DNA of 64,000 nucleotides from Larix kaempferi (GCA_027924585.1 BSBM01000637.1:3534001-3598000), one strand, 5' to 3'; positions 44,742 to 57,680 are shown, counted from the first letter of the stretch. Translations and numbers: made by a program. Notes: generated by a model not told the origin, from the sequence alone.

Positions 44742-46090
44742 AAGAACCAGTTATCTTTGCAAAAAAAACTTCAGTTAAGGAAAATATGTTAGCCAACTTA
44801 TTCTCAACCTGAGATCTTTAGAAGATGTTTATAAAAAGGAAACCAATAAACAGAATAAAACCGTACGATTGATATACTCCTAATCCATGATCAATTTAAA
44901 GATAATGTGAATCTGATAAGGAGATTTAAGAAGCAACAAGAACTCTTTTTCCATTACATAATCATAGGATGATAGCTTTAGATGAACCTGGATGAAAGCT
45001 TCATAAAGACTCTGGATACCCAAATCACACATCACCTTGACTTATTAATTGTTTTATTCACATAAAGATGGATTATTACTAATCTATTGATTTTTATTTT
45101 TTCTTCTTCTTTCCTTTGTTTTTTTGTTTGTTTTGAAAATAGAAAGATGAACATAAGACCTTCTTGGCATAAGACCACTTCCCTAACTTGGTGATTAGAT
45201 TATGGCAATGCCATTCACAAACCTAATTTGGAAACTGAACAAGCTAGCTCAGTAATGAGACTCCTTGTTTTCCAGTTATGACAGTGAAAGCAATTACCAA
45301 GGCTTGGTGACCATATAATGATCATTTCAGTCCAAAATCAAACCCATGATCATGGCAGGGATGGCTTGTGATAAGACCCCCCAGTCCTCATGTACAACAT
45401 TGCATTATAAATAAAATAAAATAGACAGTTTATTAAGGTGTGAACTGTAGGACACCACCATGGCTTGGTGACCATACAATAGTGGCATTACTCTGTGATG
45501 CATTGCAGATCATGAATGGACCGACCTGTAATAGGATATTCCATCTTTCAGTAAACTGAAAGTCATATTCCAAGTTTGGTTGCTTGGTGTGAATATGTCA
45601 TTACACTCACATCTATGAACCTAATGGGATGGATTATAATAAGACCCCCCATCCTGCAATCCACAATTTTTATATTAATATTATTTTCAAGGTGACTGTG
45701 GTAGGATCCAAAGCAAATAAAGGTTGACTAGGTTATTGATATTTGCTGTGTTACGCTAATGAAACATAAGACAACAAAGTCAGTCTCTTTCCACAACCTC
45801 AATTAAAAAAATAAAATGTGTAAGATAATGACCAAGGTGGAAAGGTATCAATCAAAATTATGCAATTAATGAATGTCTATTCTTTGTAAAATAAATTCTG
45901 ACATAGGTTGAGAAAACTAAGATTGACAGAGTACTCCAAAACTTCAGATCAGATTATCCTTGAGACAAAATGACCATCAACCAAATATGTGGGGTTTATT
46001 AAAGGAAAAATCAAAATAAATGGAAAACAATCACAACAAAGAAAATGCAAATCAGACCAAAATTATGTACAAAAGTGCATCAAACTGTTC
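44742..46090. other. Non-coding interval with diverged duplication
   Basis: No gene. Two diverged copies of a segment of about 270 bp share CTTGGTGACCATA(T/C)AAT (about 45307 and 45467) and ATAAGACCCCCCA(G/T)(T/C)C (about 45373 and 45640). Otherwise AT-rich with no recognisable element; it may be the leader of the possible plus-strand element or the 3' spacer of G4. Confidence 0.5.
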
Positions 46091-47190
46091 AGACAAAGTA
46101 CTTTTTAAGCAGTGAAACATTCACTGGATAAGTGTCAATGACTCCCTCCGGTGTCTATTATCGAACTATACTTGGACCAATCTTTTATGTAATAATGAAA
46201 GGTCCAAGCCAAAGGCATTGGAATTTGGTATACTGATTTTTATCCTTATGTTGTTTATCCCACCTCAGCACCAAATCTCCTACTGAAAATTCCCTATTAG
46301 AAGAGGATTTCTCATCAAACCATCTCTTAACCATTTGTTGATGATGATATAACTTATTTTTAGCCACCTCTTTGTCTTCCTTCAGCTTGAGAAAAGTATC
46401 AATTCTCTGTTGAAGGGGAGACGAATCATATTCTTGAATAGGTTGGGCTAATTGGAGTGATGGAATAGTAAGATTAGATGGAAGAACTCCTTGCCATAGA
46501 CCAAACAATAGGGAGAATTCCCAATAGCTTCCTTTGGAGTGATTCGATTTGCCTAAAGAGTATTATAGAGTTCTGTTTACCAATCCTTATGATGAGTGGC
46601 TTCTGTATTCTTGAGAATATTTATCAGGCTCTTGTTAGAAAATTCAGCAAGCCCATTACCTTGTGGGTAATAATTGGCAGAAAATTTTAATTTAATCCCT
46701 CTTTCAAGGGCATACTGTGTCAAGTTGATTGAGGAAAACTAGGATGCATTATCAAAGACAAGATACTCAGGGGCACCAAACCTTGTAACTATCTGGCTGT
46801 GAAGGAAAGAGATTACTTGGTTTGCGTTGCACTGCCTAAGGGGAACTGCCTCAACCCATCTAGTAAAGTAATTAGTTGTTGTAAGGATATACCTATGTTG
46901 AAAGGAGGAGGTAGGATTAATGGGACCAACAAAGTCCAATCCCCATTGCTGAAATGGAAACTGAATTGTTACTGGTTGTAGAGGAAAAGCAAGTTTCATG
47001 AATTTCCCTGCACACTTTTGACATGGTTCACACCTCCTAGCATAGGCATAAGCATCTTTAAACAGAGTAGGCCAACAATATCCAGCCCTGAGAATCTTGT
47101 GTGCTGTGGTTTCACCTGAGAAATGGCCTCCAATGGGTCCTGCATGAAATTGAAAAAGGATGTCATCAGTTTTAGTTTTCTCCAAACATA
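46091..47190 (-). pseudogene. G4 integrase
   Basis: Zinc motif FHAGPIGGHFSG and CEPCQK (47150-47010), core Asp in GLDFVGPINP, an NYFTRWVEAVPL segment (Asn where Asp-type residue is common), Asp in VFDNAS (46745), Glu in NGLAEFSNKSL (about 46650, separate frame), then the C-terminal frame 46508-46185 (WQGVLPSNLTIPSLQ, SVGDLVLRWDKQHK, FQCLWLGPFIIT) and a last EGVIDTYPVN near 46140. Frame breaks at about 46740 and 46560. Confidence 0.85.
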
Positions 47191-47249
47191 TAAGAAAGAA
47201 TCCATCATAATTTTTTCTAAATAGAATTCCATTAATGAATTGATAAGGA

Positions 47250-48800
47250 GTGGACTCCAGTCTTAAAGCTCTGCATTTTTTGAAATCTAAGGTTTCGGGA
47301 GCAAACCCATTGTTCAGAAAAAACCTGATATGATCATACTATTCAGATGTCGGATTGTCTATTGCATTGACAAAATCGGTAGGGAGATCCACCTCTTGCT
47401 CCCACTAAATCTGTTGTTGTACAGGGTCATTTGACTGAGCAGTAAGTAGGCACAAACCTTGCCCTTTCACAATTTTCGCTGGCTTGATTTCCAGATCGTA
47501 TTCCTGCAATGCAATCATCCAATGGGCCCTCTTTTCACCTAGTTCTTTCTGGTTCAACATGTTTCAGATGCCAGTGTATGGCACAATTATCTTTGTTCTA
47601 TATTTGAGCAAGTAGGGCATGTAATGTTTCACAGACTTGTAAACTGCATAATCCTACTTATCAATTTGAGAATAATTAAGTCTAGCTCCTTTAAATGTTG
47701 AGCTCATGAAGGAAATTGGAATCTCTGTATCAATGTCATGCTTCTGTGTCAAAACAACTGCGTAAGAAAAATCAATAGCGAAAGTATATAAAATAAAATC
47801 TTTGTTAAAATCGGGGGACATCAAAGCAAGAGCTTCTGCAATGGCCCTACGAATTTCAACAAATGCATCTTTTTGTTCCCATGACCAACAAAACTGTACA
47901 TCTTTCTTAACTAATTGTTGCAAAGGCTTAACCGTCTGTGCAAAATTGGGAACAAACCTACGTACAAAATTGATCTTCCCGACGAATGACTGCATGGCTT
48001 TGCACGAGCTAGGAAAACCAATTTTTGAAATAGCATTAGTGCACTCGGGATCAATAATCATACCTTCTTTTGGAAACAATGAAACCAAGAAGCTTACCTT
48101 CTACCACTGCAAATATAGATTTATTAGGGTTCAGAGAAATTTCGTACCTCTTGCAACGTTCAAAAACCTATTTCAAAGCAGATAAATGTTGATTTCGTTT
48201 CTTCGAATATATAGTGATGTCATATAGATATACTATGATAGAGTTAGGCATTAAACCTCTGAAAGCTATGTCCATAGCTCTCTAAAACATGGCCCCTGCA
48301 TTTATCAGTCCAAAGGGAATTCGCCTATAGACGAAGGTACCCCAGGGGGTTCTGAAGGCTGTTTTCAATTGGTCATGAGGGACAACATGACTTGGTTGTA
48401 ACCTGAAAAACCATCTAGGAGAGAGAACATTTCTGATCCTGCTACCTTTTGCAGAATCTGTTCCATGGGAGGAACAAGGTCGTTATCGTTTTTGGAAGCT
48501 CTATTTAGATTTCGAAAATCGACACATAGTCTAATTTCTCCATTCTTTTTTCGGACAGGCACTAAGTTTTCTATCCATTGTGTGTGTCTGATAGGGAATA
48601 TAATTTTGGTTATCAACAACTTCTCAAGTTCTTTCTTCACAGAGGGTTCCAAACTAGGATGCATCTTTCTCAGTTTTTGATGGTAAGGTTTGACTTTTGG
48701 CTTCATGGGTATGTTGTGATGCATAATGCTAGTATCAACGGTTTTAAGTTCATCATAGGTCCAAGAAAAAACATCCTTATATTCTTTACACAATCTAATG
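47250..48800 (-). pseudogene. G4 reverse transcriptase and RNase H
   Basis: RT frame 48793-48365: FSWTYDELKTVDTSIMHH, VRKKNGEIRLCVDFRNLNRA, FSLLDGFSGYNQV (motif A Asp present). A frame break follows; the catalytic box near 48225 reads VYLYDIT, so the first Asp is Tyr. The 48088-47654 frame holds GMIIDPECTNAISKIGFP, the thumb, and RNase H beginning FILYTFAIDFSYAVVL and ISFMSSTFKG. The rest of RNase H (47650-47250) is shifted. Confidence 0.85.
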
Positions 48801-48847
48801 AAGGCTCTTTTTTCTTCCTCGGAATAGTCAATTCCAAGGTTAATGAA

Positions 48848-49560
48848 TCAAGGATTCTGCTCAGTACCTAGATTGACAGGTTCATAATTCAGAGAAGAGC
48901 TCTGAGTCTTGCAGTTGGTCTTATGTTTAAACTTATCTTGCAGGTCATACAACATTTCTAGGTTGATAACTGATTTTGGGATAATGTTGGAAGGATCAAC
49001 TAGAGATCTTTCATGCTCAGCTTCATCTATAGCCATATCTTGAAAGGTATCTTGAGCTAAGAGAAAATTTAGGATTTGCTGGTCATCATCGAACACTTTA
49101 TAGCTTGTTACATTATCTGGGATGGAAGGCATATACATGAGTTCTATCAAAAAGGTATCAGGTGACAAGCCTTCCAGTGGAATAAACCTAGATGTTGTGT
49201 TTGCTAAGAGGTCAGCATCAAAGTTCTGTGACCTAGGGACTAAGTTGATGTTGAATGCAGAGAAGGAATTGGTGAGTTCTCTTACCAGTTTTTGATAATT
49301 AGTTAAACGAAGGGACAGACAGTGTATCTTATTCCTTACCTGTTTAACTATAATTTCGGAATCACTAAAACACTCTATCACTTGTGCACCCATATCAATA
49401 GCTTTTTTGAGTCCCTGCACTAGAGCCTCATATTCAACAACATTATTGGTATAATCAAATTCCAATCTGCAAGAGATCATGGATTTAGTCCCTTTGGGGT
49501 CAATAATAACACAACCTACACCAGCTCCATCTTTAGATTTGGAGCCATCAAAAAATAAGG
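48848..49560 (-). pseudogene. G4 RNase H domain placed before RT
   Basis: Minus-strand reading from about 49560 gives LFFDGSKSKDGAGVG (first Asp), then CRLEFDYTNNVVEYEALVQG (Glu), VIECFSDSEIIVKQV (Asp) and SQNFDADLLANT (fourth acidic residue), a complete D-E-D-D RNase H set. The frame continues about 120 residues of linker (VTSYKVFDDDQQILNFLL, IPKSVINLEMLYDLQDKF) into the pre-RT region at 48800. It is distinct from the ordinary RNase H after RT. Known in a group of plant gypsy elements that captured an archaeal-type RNase H; here it precedes RT. Confidence 0.85.
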
Positions 49561-49599
49561 TCCATGCAACAGGGTGAATCCTAAAGTTTGTATTAACAT

Positions 49600-50080
49600 T
49601 ATAGACAATATGTACAATGGTTCCAGAGAATGGTATAGTAGTAACATTAGCAATGTGTGATTCATGCTACACATTCTCATCCGGTGAAAAATCAGCAGGA
49701 AAATCTCCAAAGAAAGTATCAAAAGTGAAATGCTCGATATGTGTATTGAATTAACAAGCAGGTTCACTTGAATCATTTAGATCAGTAACTCTTTGCTTCA
49801 TGAATGGTTCCCTACTAATCTTAATTATGTTTGGTTGTCCATTGTAGGGTAACCATAGGTGAGACCAATCAGTGGCAAAGTATCCCTTAAGCTTCTCTGA
49901 CCAGTCTCTACTCAACCACATTCCATAGGCTTCAGGAATGTCTACTACAACAATAGCAATGGTATGTTGAATCCGAGGATCAGTAGACAAAGTCAACAAA
50001 ACATTCCTCAGTCTCCCTACTACTCTTACTTTAGATTTGTCAAGTTGGACAATCTAAGTAGGGCAAGGTTCCCAAGTAGC
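49600..50080 (-). pseudogene. G4 protease C-terminal part, cut by G5
   Basis: Frame 49999-49751 reads LLTLSTDPRIQHTIAIVVVD, AYGMWLSRDWSEKLKGYFATDWSHLWLP, the C-terminal region of the protease in pre-RT-RNase-H gypsy elements. Upstream, DKSKVRVVGRLRN is readable to 50070. The active-site Asp and all of gag would lie beyond 50080, where the G5 LTR starts. Confidence 0.75.
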
Positions 50081-50852
50081 TGTTGATGTCCATTTTGTCA
50101 CTATTTTTTAACATCAAATATACTCTGAGTGGTGTTAATTTCACTATTTTGGTATAATAAATCACTCTTCTTACCATTCAGACTATCAAATAGACTCAGG
50201 TATGCATTTATTTGAACATCATACGAATTGTCAATAATTATCAACATTTTTTATGGTTTATTAACAATCATCTCATATTTCTAGACATGCTTGGCAGTTA
50301 GTTTTTTCTCTATAGGTTGTGTTCTTCAAACGAACCTTCATTCGGACTTGCTATCACGCCAAAGACGCCAGCAACATTTAACCCATCGTCCAGCCCTTCG
50401 TTCATCCCGTGAGATCATTGGCTAGCATATTCCTGGCCATTAAAGACAGAAACGAAAACATGGGTTCGGTTAGCAATGTGGTGGTTATGGTTGGTGAGCC
50501 CCGGTTCTAGAAGAATCGTCTCCTTGCCTGCTAAGCTTGACAACACACTATTTCCTCATGTCAACACTCTAGAAGACTCACTTCTTCGTCCATTCATCTT
50601 AACAGCACACGCTCATGCCCACGTCGATGCTCTAGCAGCTCCATCTTTCCACGCTCGACCTGCCAGCACATGCTTCTGCCCACGGTTGAAGGAAACAAAC
50701 ACGCAGTTGTTCGCGTTAGGTAGGATTGATGCCGTGAAAGCAGCAAGGTGGCCTCTGCATTGTCATGAATCACCATGCAGTCATTTGATAGTCTTAAAGG
50801 CTCCTATTTTTAGAGAGTTCGACTACGTCGACCTTCTCTCCCATTGTAAAAT

Positions 50853-50860
50853 TATAAATA
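50853..50860 (+). promoter_or_regulatory. G5 LTR TATA box
   Basis: TATAAATA four bases after the GTCGACCTTCTCTCCCATTGTAAAAT block conserved with G3. Confidence 0.5.
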
Positions 50861-52036
50861 GATGCCTCGTATGGAGAAACGATGATCATCATATAGCATA
50901 TAGAATATACAAAAGATAGTAGTAGTTTTTGCATAAACGTTGTGTAATTTTTCCTAGTTAATGGAAGCTCCTGAATTTCATTGTTGATGCTCTATTGTTG
51001 GTGACTAAGTTGACTTAGTTTCAATCTCTGATTGCTTGGAAGGGCCCCTCATCAACCAGAGGTTTTATTTATGTTTTTCTATATTTTCTTTTTTGTGCAA
51101 ATAGCTAGTTCATTTTCCAATGTATGTAATTAATTTTGTTTTTCTGTATGTGTTATTTCCTTACTTTTCTATAATCTGTATTTTGCTGCTAATTAATTTA
51201 CTTTTCCAAAATTGATAATGGTTGACCAAGCATAGTGTTTATAGTTTTTTTTCAGTCTTCTGTAATTAGATAGAGTTTAGATAGTTGTTGTTTAGTTAGT
51301 TGTTGTTTGAAGCTTAGTTATAATTAGAATTAGTTCCCTTACTTTCTTCTTCTGTAGCTGTAGGTTAAGTTTTATTCATTGCTTAGTTTTGTTTGACTAT
51401 GTTATAGAAGTAGTTCATCTTTTAAATAATGATATGAATAGGTTGCTCCCTACTATCGTAGCTCCTCAACAGTCTTCTCACTGACTTCTTTGCACTATAG
51501 GTTCATCTGCATTTGCCAGCTGATGTTAAGATCATCAAAACTGCTTCTTTCCTTAGTTTAATTCGTTTCTTCCATACAAAATGCCATTCAAACAGTCATT
51601 CGGATTGTCATTCGGACTTTCATTCTTTCTGCATTGTTTTTTATGCTTATTTTGAATCCAGTTTCTTAGGTTTTTAAATTGTAATATTTTTTACTTCTAA
51701 TTAGCATTCTTAACTATAATTAGGACTTTGCTTTATATTCCATAAAAGTTTTAATTCAATTTTGTTATCATTCTTAATTTCTAACTCATCTTCTTTAACT
51801 TTGTTTTAACTATTTTTCAAGTTATGTCTATCATATTTGATTTACCAATATGTTATTGTTTTATAATTTATTAGTTTTATTCTTAGTGGAGTTTATTACA
51901 AGTTCTTAAGATTTATTTCATATTAGAATTGATAATTTCATTCTCCAAGTATTCTAGTTTTAATAGTTTCTTCATTAAGTATAAGATTAGTTTCCCATTC
52001 ACACAGATAATGAAGATGTTCATGAAATAGAATTTG

Positions 52037-52134
52037 ATTCAGAAATAAATATCTTTATCAAGTTTTCTACTTGCTTCCAAATTGAATTCAGAAATAAATA
52101 TCTTTATTAAGTTTTCTACTTGCTTCTAGATCTT
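52037..52134. repeat. 49-bp tandem duplication in G5 LTR
   Basis: Units 52037-52085 and 52086-52134, both attcagaaataaatatcttt(a)..agttttctacttgcttc, differing at a few positions. Confidence 0.9.
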
Positions 52135-52839
52135 ATTAGTTTCATATCATTCTGCTTATTGATAGAAGATAGATCATAATGTTTAAAGTTACTTGTAATT
52201 GGTGTCTTTGTAGTTTACATATCTTTGTAGAAATTATATTAGATTTACTTCCATTTTGCTTTGCCATTACATTTGAAAGTCATTACGATACATTCACCCC
52301 AGTTCCTATTACATTTGATGTACAACATCAATGAGAGTGGAATTAGATGCTTTAGTGTAGTCTTGAATAGTTGTTGAATTCATTAAATAGTTTGTAGTTT
52401 TGCTTTGAATTAACATAGTTTTCTATTTATGTAATTTATTGTCAAATTAAGTCATTTCATAGATAGGTCTCTAAATTCATTTACAATTGTTTCTAATTTC
52501 TAGATTTGAATCTAAAAATTGATTAGGTAGTTTTCATTTTCATAATCAGTAGTTTGTTTTTTTATCAGTATTTGTTTTTTCCATTATTTAATCATAGAGT
52601 AGAGTAGTATGACTTGATACTATTCTGATCTGTTGGTTTAGCTAGGCTTAGTTAGTTCATTTGTTTTCTTTCTAAAGTTTAACTTGGTTTTTCATTTTGA
52701 AAGATCTTTCAATCTTTTCTTTATTAAATATTTCTAAGGTCTGACAAGCCAAATCTTCGGTACAATTCTACCTCAGCATATACTTTGCCACAACAATAAG
52801 AATACCAACCCTAGTCAATAATTAAATATTAGGTGATTT

Positions 52840-52857
52840 TGGCGCCATTGCCGGGCA
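52840..52857 (+). other. G5 primer-binding site (tRNA-Asp type)
   Basis: TGGCGCCATTGCCGGGCA, one or two differences from the TGGCGCCGTTGCCGGGGA primer site of Athila-type plant elements. It fixes the LTR end and the orientation. Confidence 0.85.
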
Positions 52858-53060
52858 GTTGTAGATATATAGGTAGAACCTTCTCTTAAAAACTTAGGGA
52901 TAGATTTGAATTTTCCTCTTTCGAAATTTAGAAACAGGCTGGTGGCGAGTGAATGGTAAAACGAGAGGTAAGAACCTATGCATCTGTTATAACAGTCATC
53001 CCCAAAAACCACCAATAGTAGTTATGCAGTTAGAATTTATTTCAGTTCTAGTTTATTTTC

Positions 53061-55600
53061 ATGAATAGGTCTAGAGACTCACAAGGCAGATTTATTAAAA
53101 CTATCCCTCCTACTAAAATTCCTACCAAAATCCCTACTAAAATTTCTACTAACCTATACGGGGGGCGTTCCACCCTAACTACTAACTCAGCAGAAAGGTA
53201 TCAGAGGACACCTAAAGGGGATAGTCCTACTTGGAAAGCAACAGAAATCCTTTCTGGAAATCAATTAGGGGAAACCATAGGGACATCAAAAAAATATGTT
53301 CATAAAGAAATTCCACTAAAGGAACCTCAAGATCATATTGAAACTGAACTTAGACAAGAGGAAAATCCAAAGGATAAAACTTCAGAACCTTGCAACCCTC
53401 CATTAGTCCAAAAACCCAAAGATACTACTTTTTCAATAGTACGTGGTCCAAACTTAGTAGATTTTGTTGATCCTGCACAAGTAGACGCTCTTTTTGAGAA
53501 TTCTGTGAACATAGTTATCTCATAGATTGAGATGACAACAATAGGACCTTCAAAACTGGATTCCCACGTAGCTGGTAATTCTCCTCCTAAAAAGAAGAAT
53601 ACTCTTCCTGGAATAGAACGTTGGGACATCCCATATTCACCAAGAAAGGATCCACCTAGGTATTCTCTCTTTGGAAATTGAATCTTCATGGAGGATGAAA
53701 ATGAAGATCATGTCCGACAAGATGAAGAAGAGGGAGAAGTTAGAACTGAAGGTACCTTCGGGTTCTCTATCTTAGACACTGCACAAGATGTAACTATGAA
53801 AAATATCCCTCCCTCCTCACTACCAACCTTCTATGGGAATAGTAGTGAGGATCCATACACATTCTTATTCGAGTTTGACATTTTGTGTAGGAGTTATAAA
53901 TACCTACAAGATCGCCAAAAACTAAAACTCTTTCCTGCCACAATAAAAGACTTTGCTCTTCGATGGTTTATGGGATTAGGAGAATCTAGTATTAGAACCA
54001 GGGAAGACATGAAGAATGCATTTCTATGAAAATATCAGGATTACTGTAGACCTAAGGACTCTCGAAATGATATTTTTAAAATTCAACAACTTGAAGATGA
54101 GAGACTATAAGACTATCTCGAGAGATTTAACTATGTGTTACACAAATCCAAATATAATGATCTTTGAGAAGATGCAGTAAGAACACTCTTCCTCAAGGGA
54201 ATCTTAGAAGAATTCTTAGAAAAACTTAATCTCATGGCAGCAGGAGACATCTCTCATAAGTCTTTTGCACAAATTTGTGAACTATGTAGGAATTACCCTA
54301 GGAGTAGATGGAAAAGTGGAAGACAATTTCGAGTATCTTATGCTAGGAACCCAAAAGGAAACACATCTGGTCCTGGTGGAGTTACAAGCGTAGAGTTGGG
54401 AAACCTATTAGAAAATTTTAAAACATATATCTTAGGAGTTATGGGTTCTCAACTAGATGCACTACAAGCTAAAAAGAGGCAAGATGAGGAGCGGGCAGCA
54501 ATGAGTGTTTTCTGTCCCAGGTGCAGAACTAAACATCCTCAACGAGAATGTCCATTGAATAACATTTCGGTTTGTCACATTTGTACAAAAGAACATCCAA
54601 CTGATAACTGTCCATCGTTTCCTGGATTGCAAGCTGTATACAAGAGTGGAAACTTTGGAGAAACATCTAGGAGGCCTTGGAAACGTAGAGATCAACCATT
54701 GTATCAAGATTCATCACAAATTCCACCCTATTACTATCCTTATCAACCTCCTCAACAATGGAACACTTCAGGTTGGAAGAATTGGCCACCGCGGTACCGT
54801 CCTCAGAATGCTCAACAGTAGAAATGGCCACATGGATGGAGAAGACAATCTTATGCTGAAACACCTCCCCCTATGCCTAACTATCCTTACCCACCTAATA
54901 TTCAGCAACTTTTGCCTGGATTTGTACCTTCTTCACTACCCCCTATCCCGAATCAACTTCACCATTTCCATAATATGAATCCTCCAAGACCCATAATATT
55001 ACATGCACAACCAATACCAAATCCTAACAACAAACCAACCCAATCTCTTAACAGCATTGGGTTGTTACCTCTTCCATCATATGCCATTTCGACCGCACTA
55101 ATACACAAGATTCAACTGCGGTCTGGAAGAGTTCTGCAAGATCAACCCAAGTCATCAGTTGTTCTCCAAGAAGAGAATGAAGAAGACATACCTAGTGAAG
55201 TTTTGAATGATGCCATTCTTGAAGATGTGGTTATTCCTAAATCTTCAACACATAGTCATCCACATAAAGAAGCAATTACAGGAGAAAAGTCTCCCCCATA
55301 TTCGGAGCGTCTAATAATAGAAAAACCTGCAACTTATCCAGAGTATGATATCATTAATGAATTGAAAAATATTTGTATTAAGATATATTTACTACAAGCC
55401 ATTAAGGATATCCCAATCTATAGCAAAGTAATAAAGGAACTATGTATTAAGAGACTAGGTAAGAAACAAAAATACCCTCCGAGAATTCATGTAATAGCTG
55501 AAATGTCAGATTACATAGCCAAACCACCTAGAATCCCAAAATATTCCAATCCAGGAAACCCTGTGGTGACTGTTATCATCAATAACACTGCCATATGAAA
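53061..55600 (+). pseudogene. G5 gag
   Basis: ATG at 53061 (MNRSRDSQGRFIKT), 200 bp after the primer site. One frame (also holding the protease and start of RT) with in-frame stops at 53523, about 54027, and later. Order: a Thr/Pro/Lys-rich N-terminal repeat (PTKIPTKIPTKIST), acidic-basic linker, capsid (PPSSLPTFYGNSSEDPYTFL, FALRWFMGLG; 53800-54100), then CPRCRTKHPQREC and CHICTKEHPTDNC zinc motifs (54518-54620), and a Pro/Gln/Tyr-rich and acidic tail. Counterpart of G3 gag, and complete at the N-terminus. Confidence 0.88.
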
Positions 55601-55990
55601 CACACGTATTGATCTAGGAGCCGCTACTAACCTGATTACTACCATAGTTTTAGAAACTCTCAATTTAGCACCATTCCTCTGCCCTACCCCAACAATGCTA
55701 GAGTTAGCAGGTCGCACGATGGTGCAACCTGCTGGGATATTAGATGACATCACTGTATCAGTAGCTTCATGGTAATATCCTGTAGAATTCATGATCATTG
55801 AATCAAAAGACCCTTCCAAAGGTCACCCCATTATTTTGGGAAGACCTTGGTTGGCTACTGCCAATGCACTTATAGGATGTAGGGATGGAGAGATGATTAT
55901 CTTTGATAGGTTATCTACAATAAAAGTAGCTTTATACCCACCATCTCAGCCAGTAACTGAAAAACTATTTTGGTTAGATTGTCCTTTCGA
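55601..55990 (+). pseudogene. G5 protease
   Basis: Active-site region IDLGAATNLITT just after a TGA near 55597, flap region, then GHPIILGRPWLATANALIG (55818-55874). Same frame as gag; a TAA in SVASW(stop)YPVEF near 55774. Confidence 0.8.
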
Positions 55991-56354
55991 GGATGAGAAC
56001 TTGGAAGAACTTTCCCTTGTTAGTGATTTCTCCTGGGCACTTCAAGAACAAAACACCAAAAATGTGTCAAACCAATTTATCTCTTCCACAACATGTATAG
56101 AATTTTCTCAATTTTTTTCCCAACTTAACCAGATATTTCGAGATGAATTCCAAGAAAACATGAGTCTCTCAACATCTACAAGTACACCTCGTGTCTTCAA
56201 AATTGAAGAACATCTAGGATCCTATACCATATCATGTGAAGTTAGTCCTGAAAAATTTCTACATATAAATGCAGGTTTAGATGAAAGTCAACAAAAACAA
56301 TTACTAAAAGTTCTCAAAAGTCAAAATGGAGCATTTGCATAGGAATATACTGAT

Positions 56355-57680
56355 ATGAAAGGTATACACCTAAACACCTGTATTCACCACATTTACACAG
56401 ACTCAAACATACCTCCTGTTAGGAATCCCCAGAGAAGGATGAACCCATCACTAAAGGATATAGTAAAAGATGAATCACAAAAGCTCCTTAATGCCAGATT
56501 CATCTACCCAATTTCTAACAGTAAATGGGTGTCTCCTCTAGTGGTAGTCCCAAATAAATTCACGGCGAAATGGCGTATTTGTGTTGACTTTCGAGAATTA
56601 AACAAGGCCACTCTTAAGGACTACTTCCCTTTGCCTTTCATCGATTAGGTGCTAGATACCTTATCAGGAAAACAATATTTTCTTTCCTTGATGGGTATAG
56701 TGGATATAATCAAATATTGATAGCACCTGAGGATCAAGACAAGACAACCTTTACTTATTCTTGGGGGACATATGCCTATTGAGTGTTACCGTTTGGCCTA
56801 TGTAATCCACCTGCTACTTTCCAGTGTGCAGTTCTAGGAATCTTTGCTGACCTTATACACAACTGTCTAGAAGTTTATATAGATGATTTTACAGCTTATG
56901 GAAATACCTTCCAAGAAGCCCTTGATAACCTCATAACAATTCTTATTCAATGCCAAGAAATGAACTTAGCTCTTAGTCATGAAAAATGTAAGATGCTACT
57001 AACTGAGGGCATGTTCTGGGACATCATGTCTCTCTCCAAGGTATCAAGGTAGATCCTGCCAAGATAGAAATAATTGTTAATCTTCCTCCTCCAAAAACTT
57101 CGAAGGAAGTAAGAAGTTTTCTTGGCCATGCAGGCTATTATAGACATTTTATTGAAAATTTTACTAAGATAGCTACACCTATGTTCAAAATACTCGTGAA
57201 GGACACAGAATTTCAATAGATTGAACCTTGTCAACATGCCTTTGAAACTCTGAAGGCAAAGTTATCAGTGGCACCAATACTTAGGGGACCCAATTGGTCC
57301 CTTCCTTTCCATATATCCACTTATGCTTCCAATATAGCTATAGGAGCAGTCTTAGGTCAAAAAGAAGGACAAACATCACATGCCATCTATTTTTCCAGTA
57401 AAAATTTGACTCCTGCAGAAACAAAATACACTGTTACTGAAAAAGAGTTTATGGCAGTAGTCTATTCCATCAAAAAGTTTCATCATTATATCACAGGATA
57501 TGAAGTTTTCGTACATACCGATCACTCCTCCATTAGATTTATGATTAATAAACCAATCACCAATGGTAGGGTGACTCAGTGGCTTCTTTTGTTACAAGAA
57601 TGTAACATTATTGTTGTTGACCGTACTGGTTGAGAGAATGTAGTAGCTGATTTTCTCTCTCGAATTCAAATTGATGATAA
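56355..57680 (+). pseudogene. G5 reverse transcriptase and RNase H
   Basis: RT: NPSLKDIVKDESQKLLNARF, SKWVSPLVVVPNK, RICVDFRELNKATLKDYFPL in the gag frame; a one-base loss near 56690 breaks motif A (the DG of LDGYSGYNQ is hit), then LPFGLCNPPATFQ and intact YIDD at 56877-56888. The frame shifts again near 57040; the thumb and RNase H (STYASNIAIGAV with Tyr where Asp is expected, TEKEFMAVVYSIKKFHHYI, HTDHSSIRF) run in the third frame to TGA at 57633 and ENVVADFLSRI beyond. Confidence 0.88.

Larger units (their letters stand above)
50081..52836 (+). mobile_element. G5 5' LTR (up to about 2.75 kb)
   Basis: Starts TGTTGATGTCCATTTTGTC and must end just before the primer site at 52840. Shared with G3: start, GACAGAAAC block (near 50445), GTCGACCTTCTCTCCCATTGTAA (50827-50849), GGAAGGGCCCCTCATCAACCAGAGG (51037-51061). 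TATA box at 50853-50860. The 3' 1.7 kb is very AT-rich without ORFs. The 147-codon frame 50476-50919 is not a gene. Confidence 0.75.

Noticed and set aside
50476-50919. 147-codon plus-strand frame
   Set aside because: Lies within the G5 LTR and overlaps its TATA box; no similarity or conserved motif.
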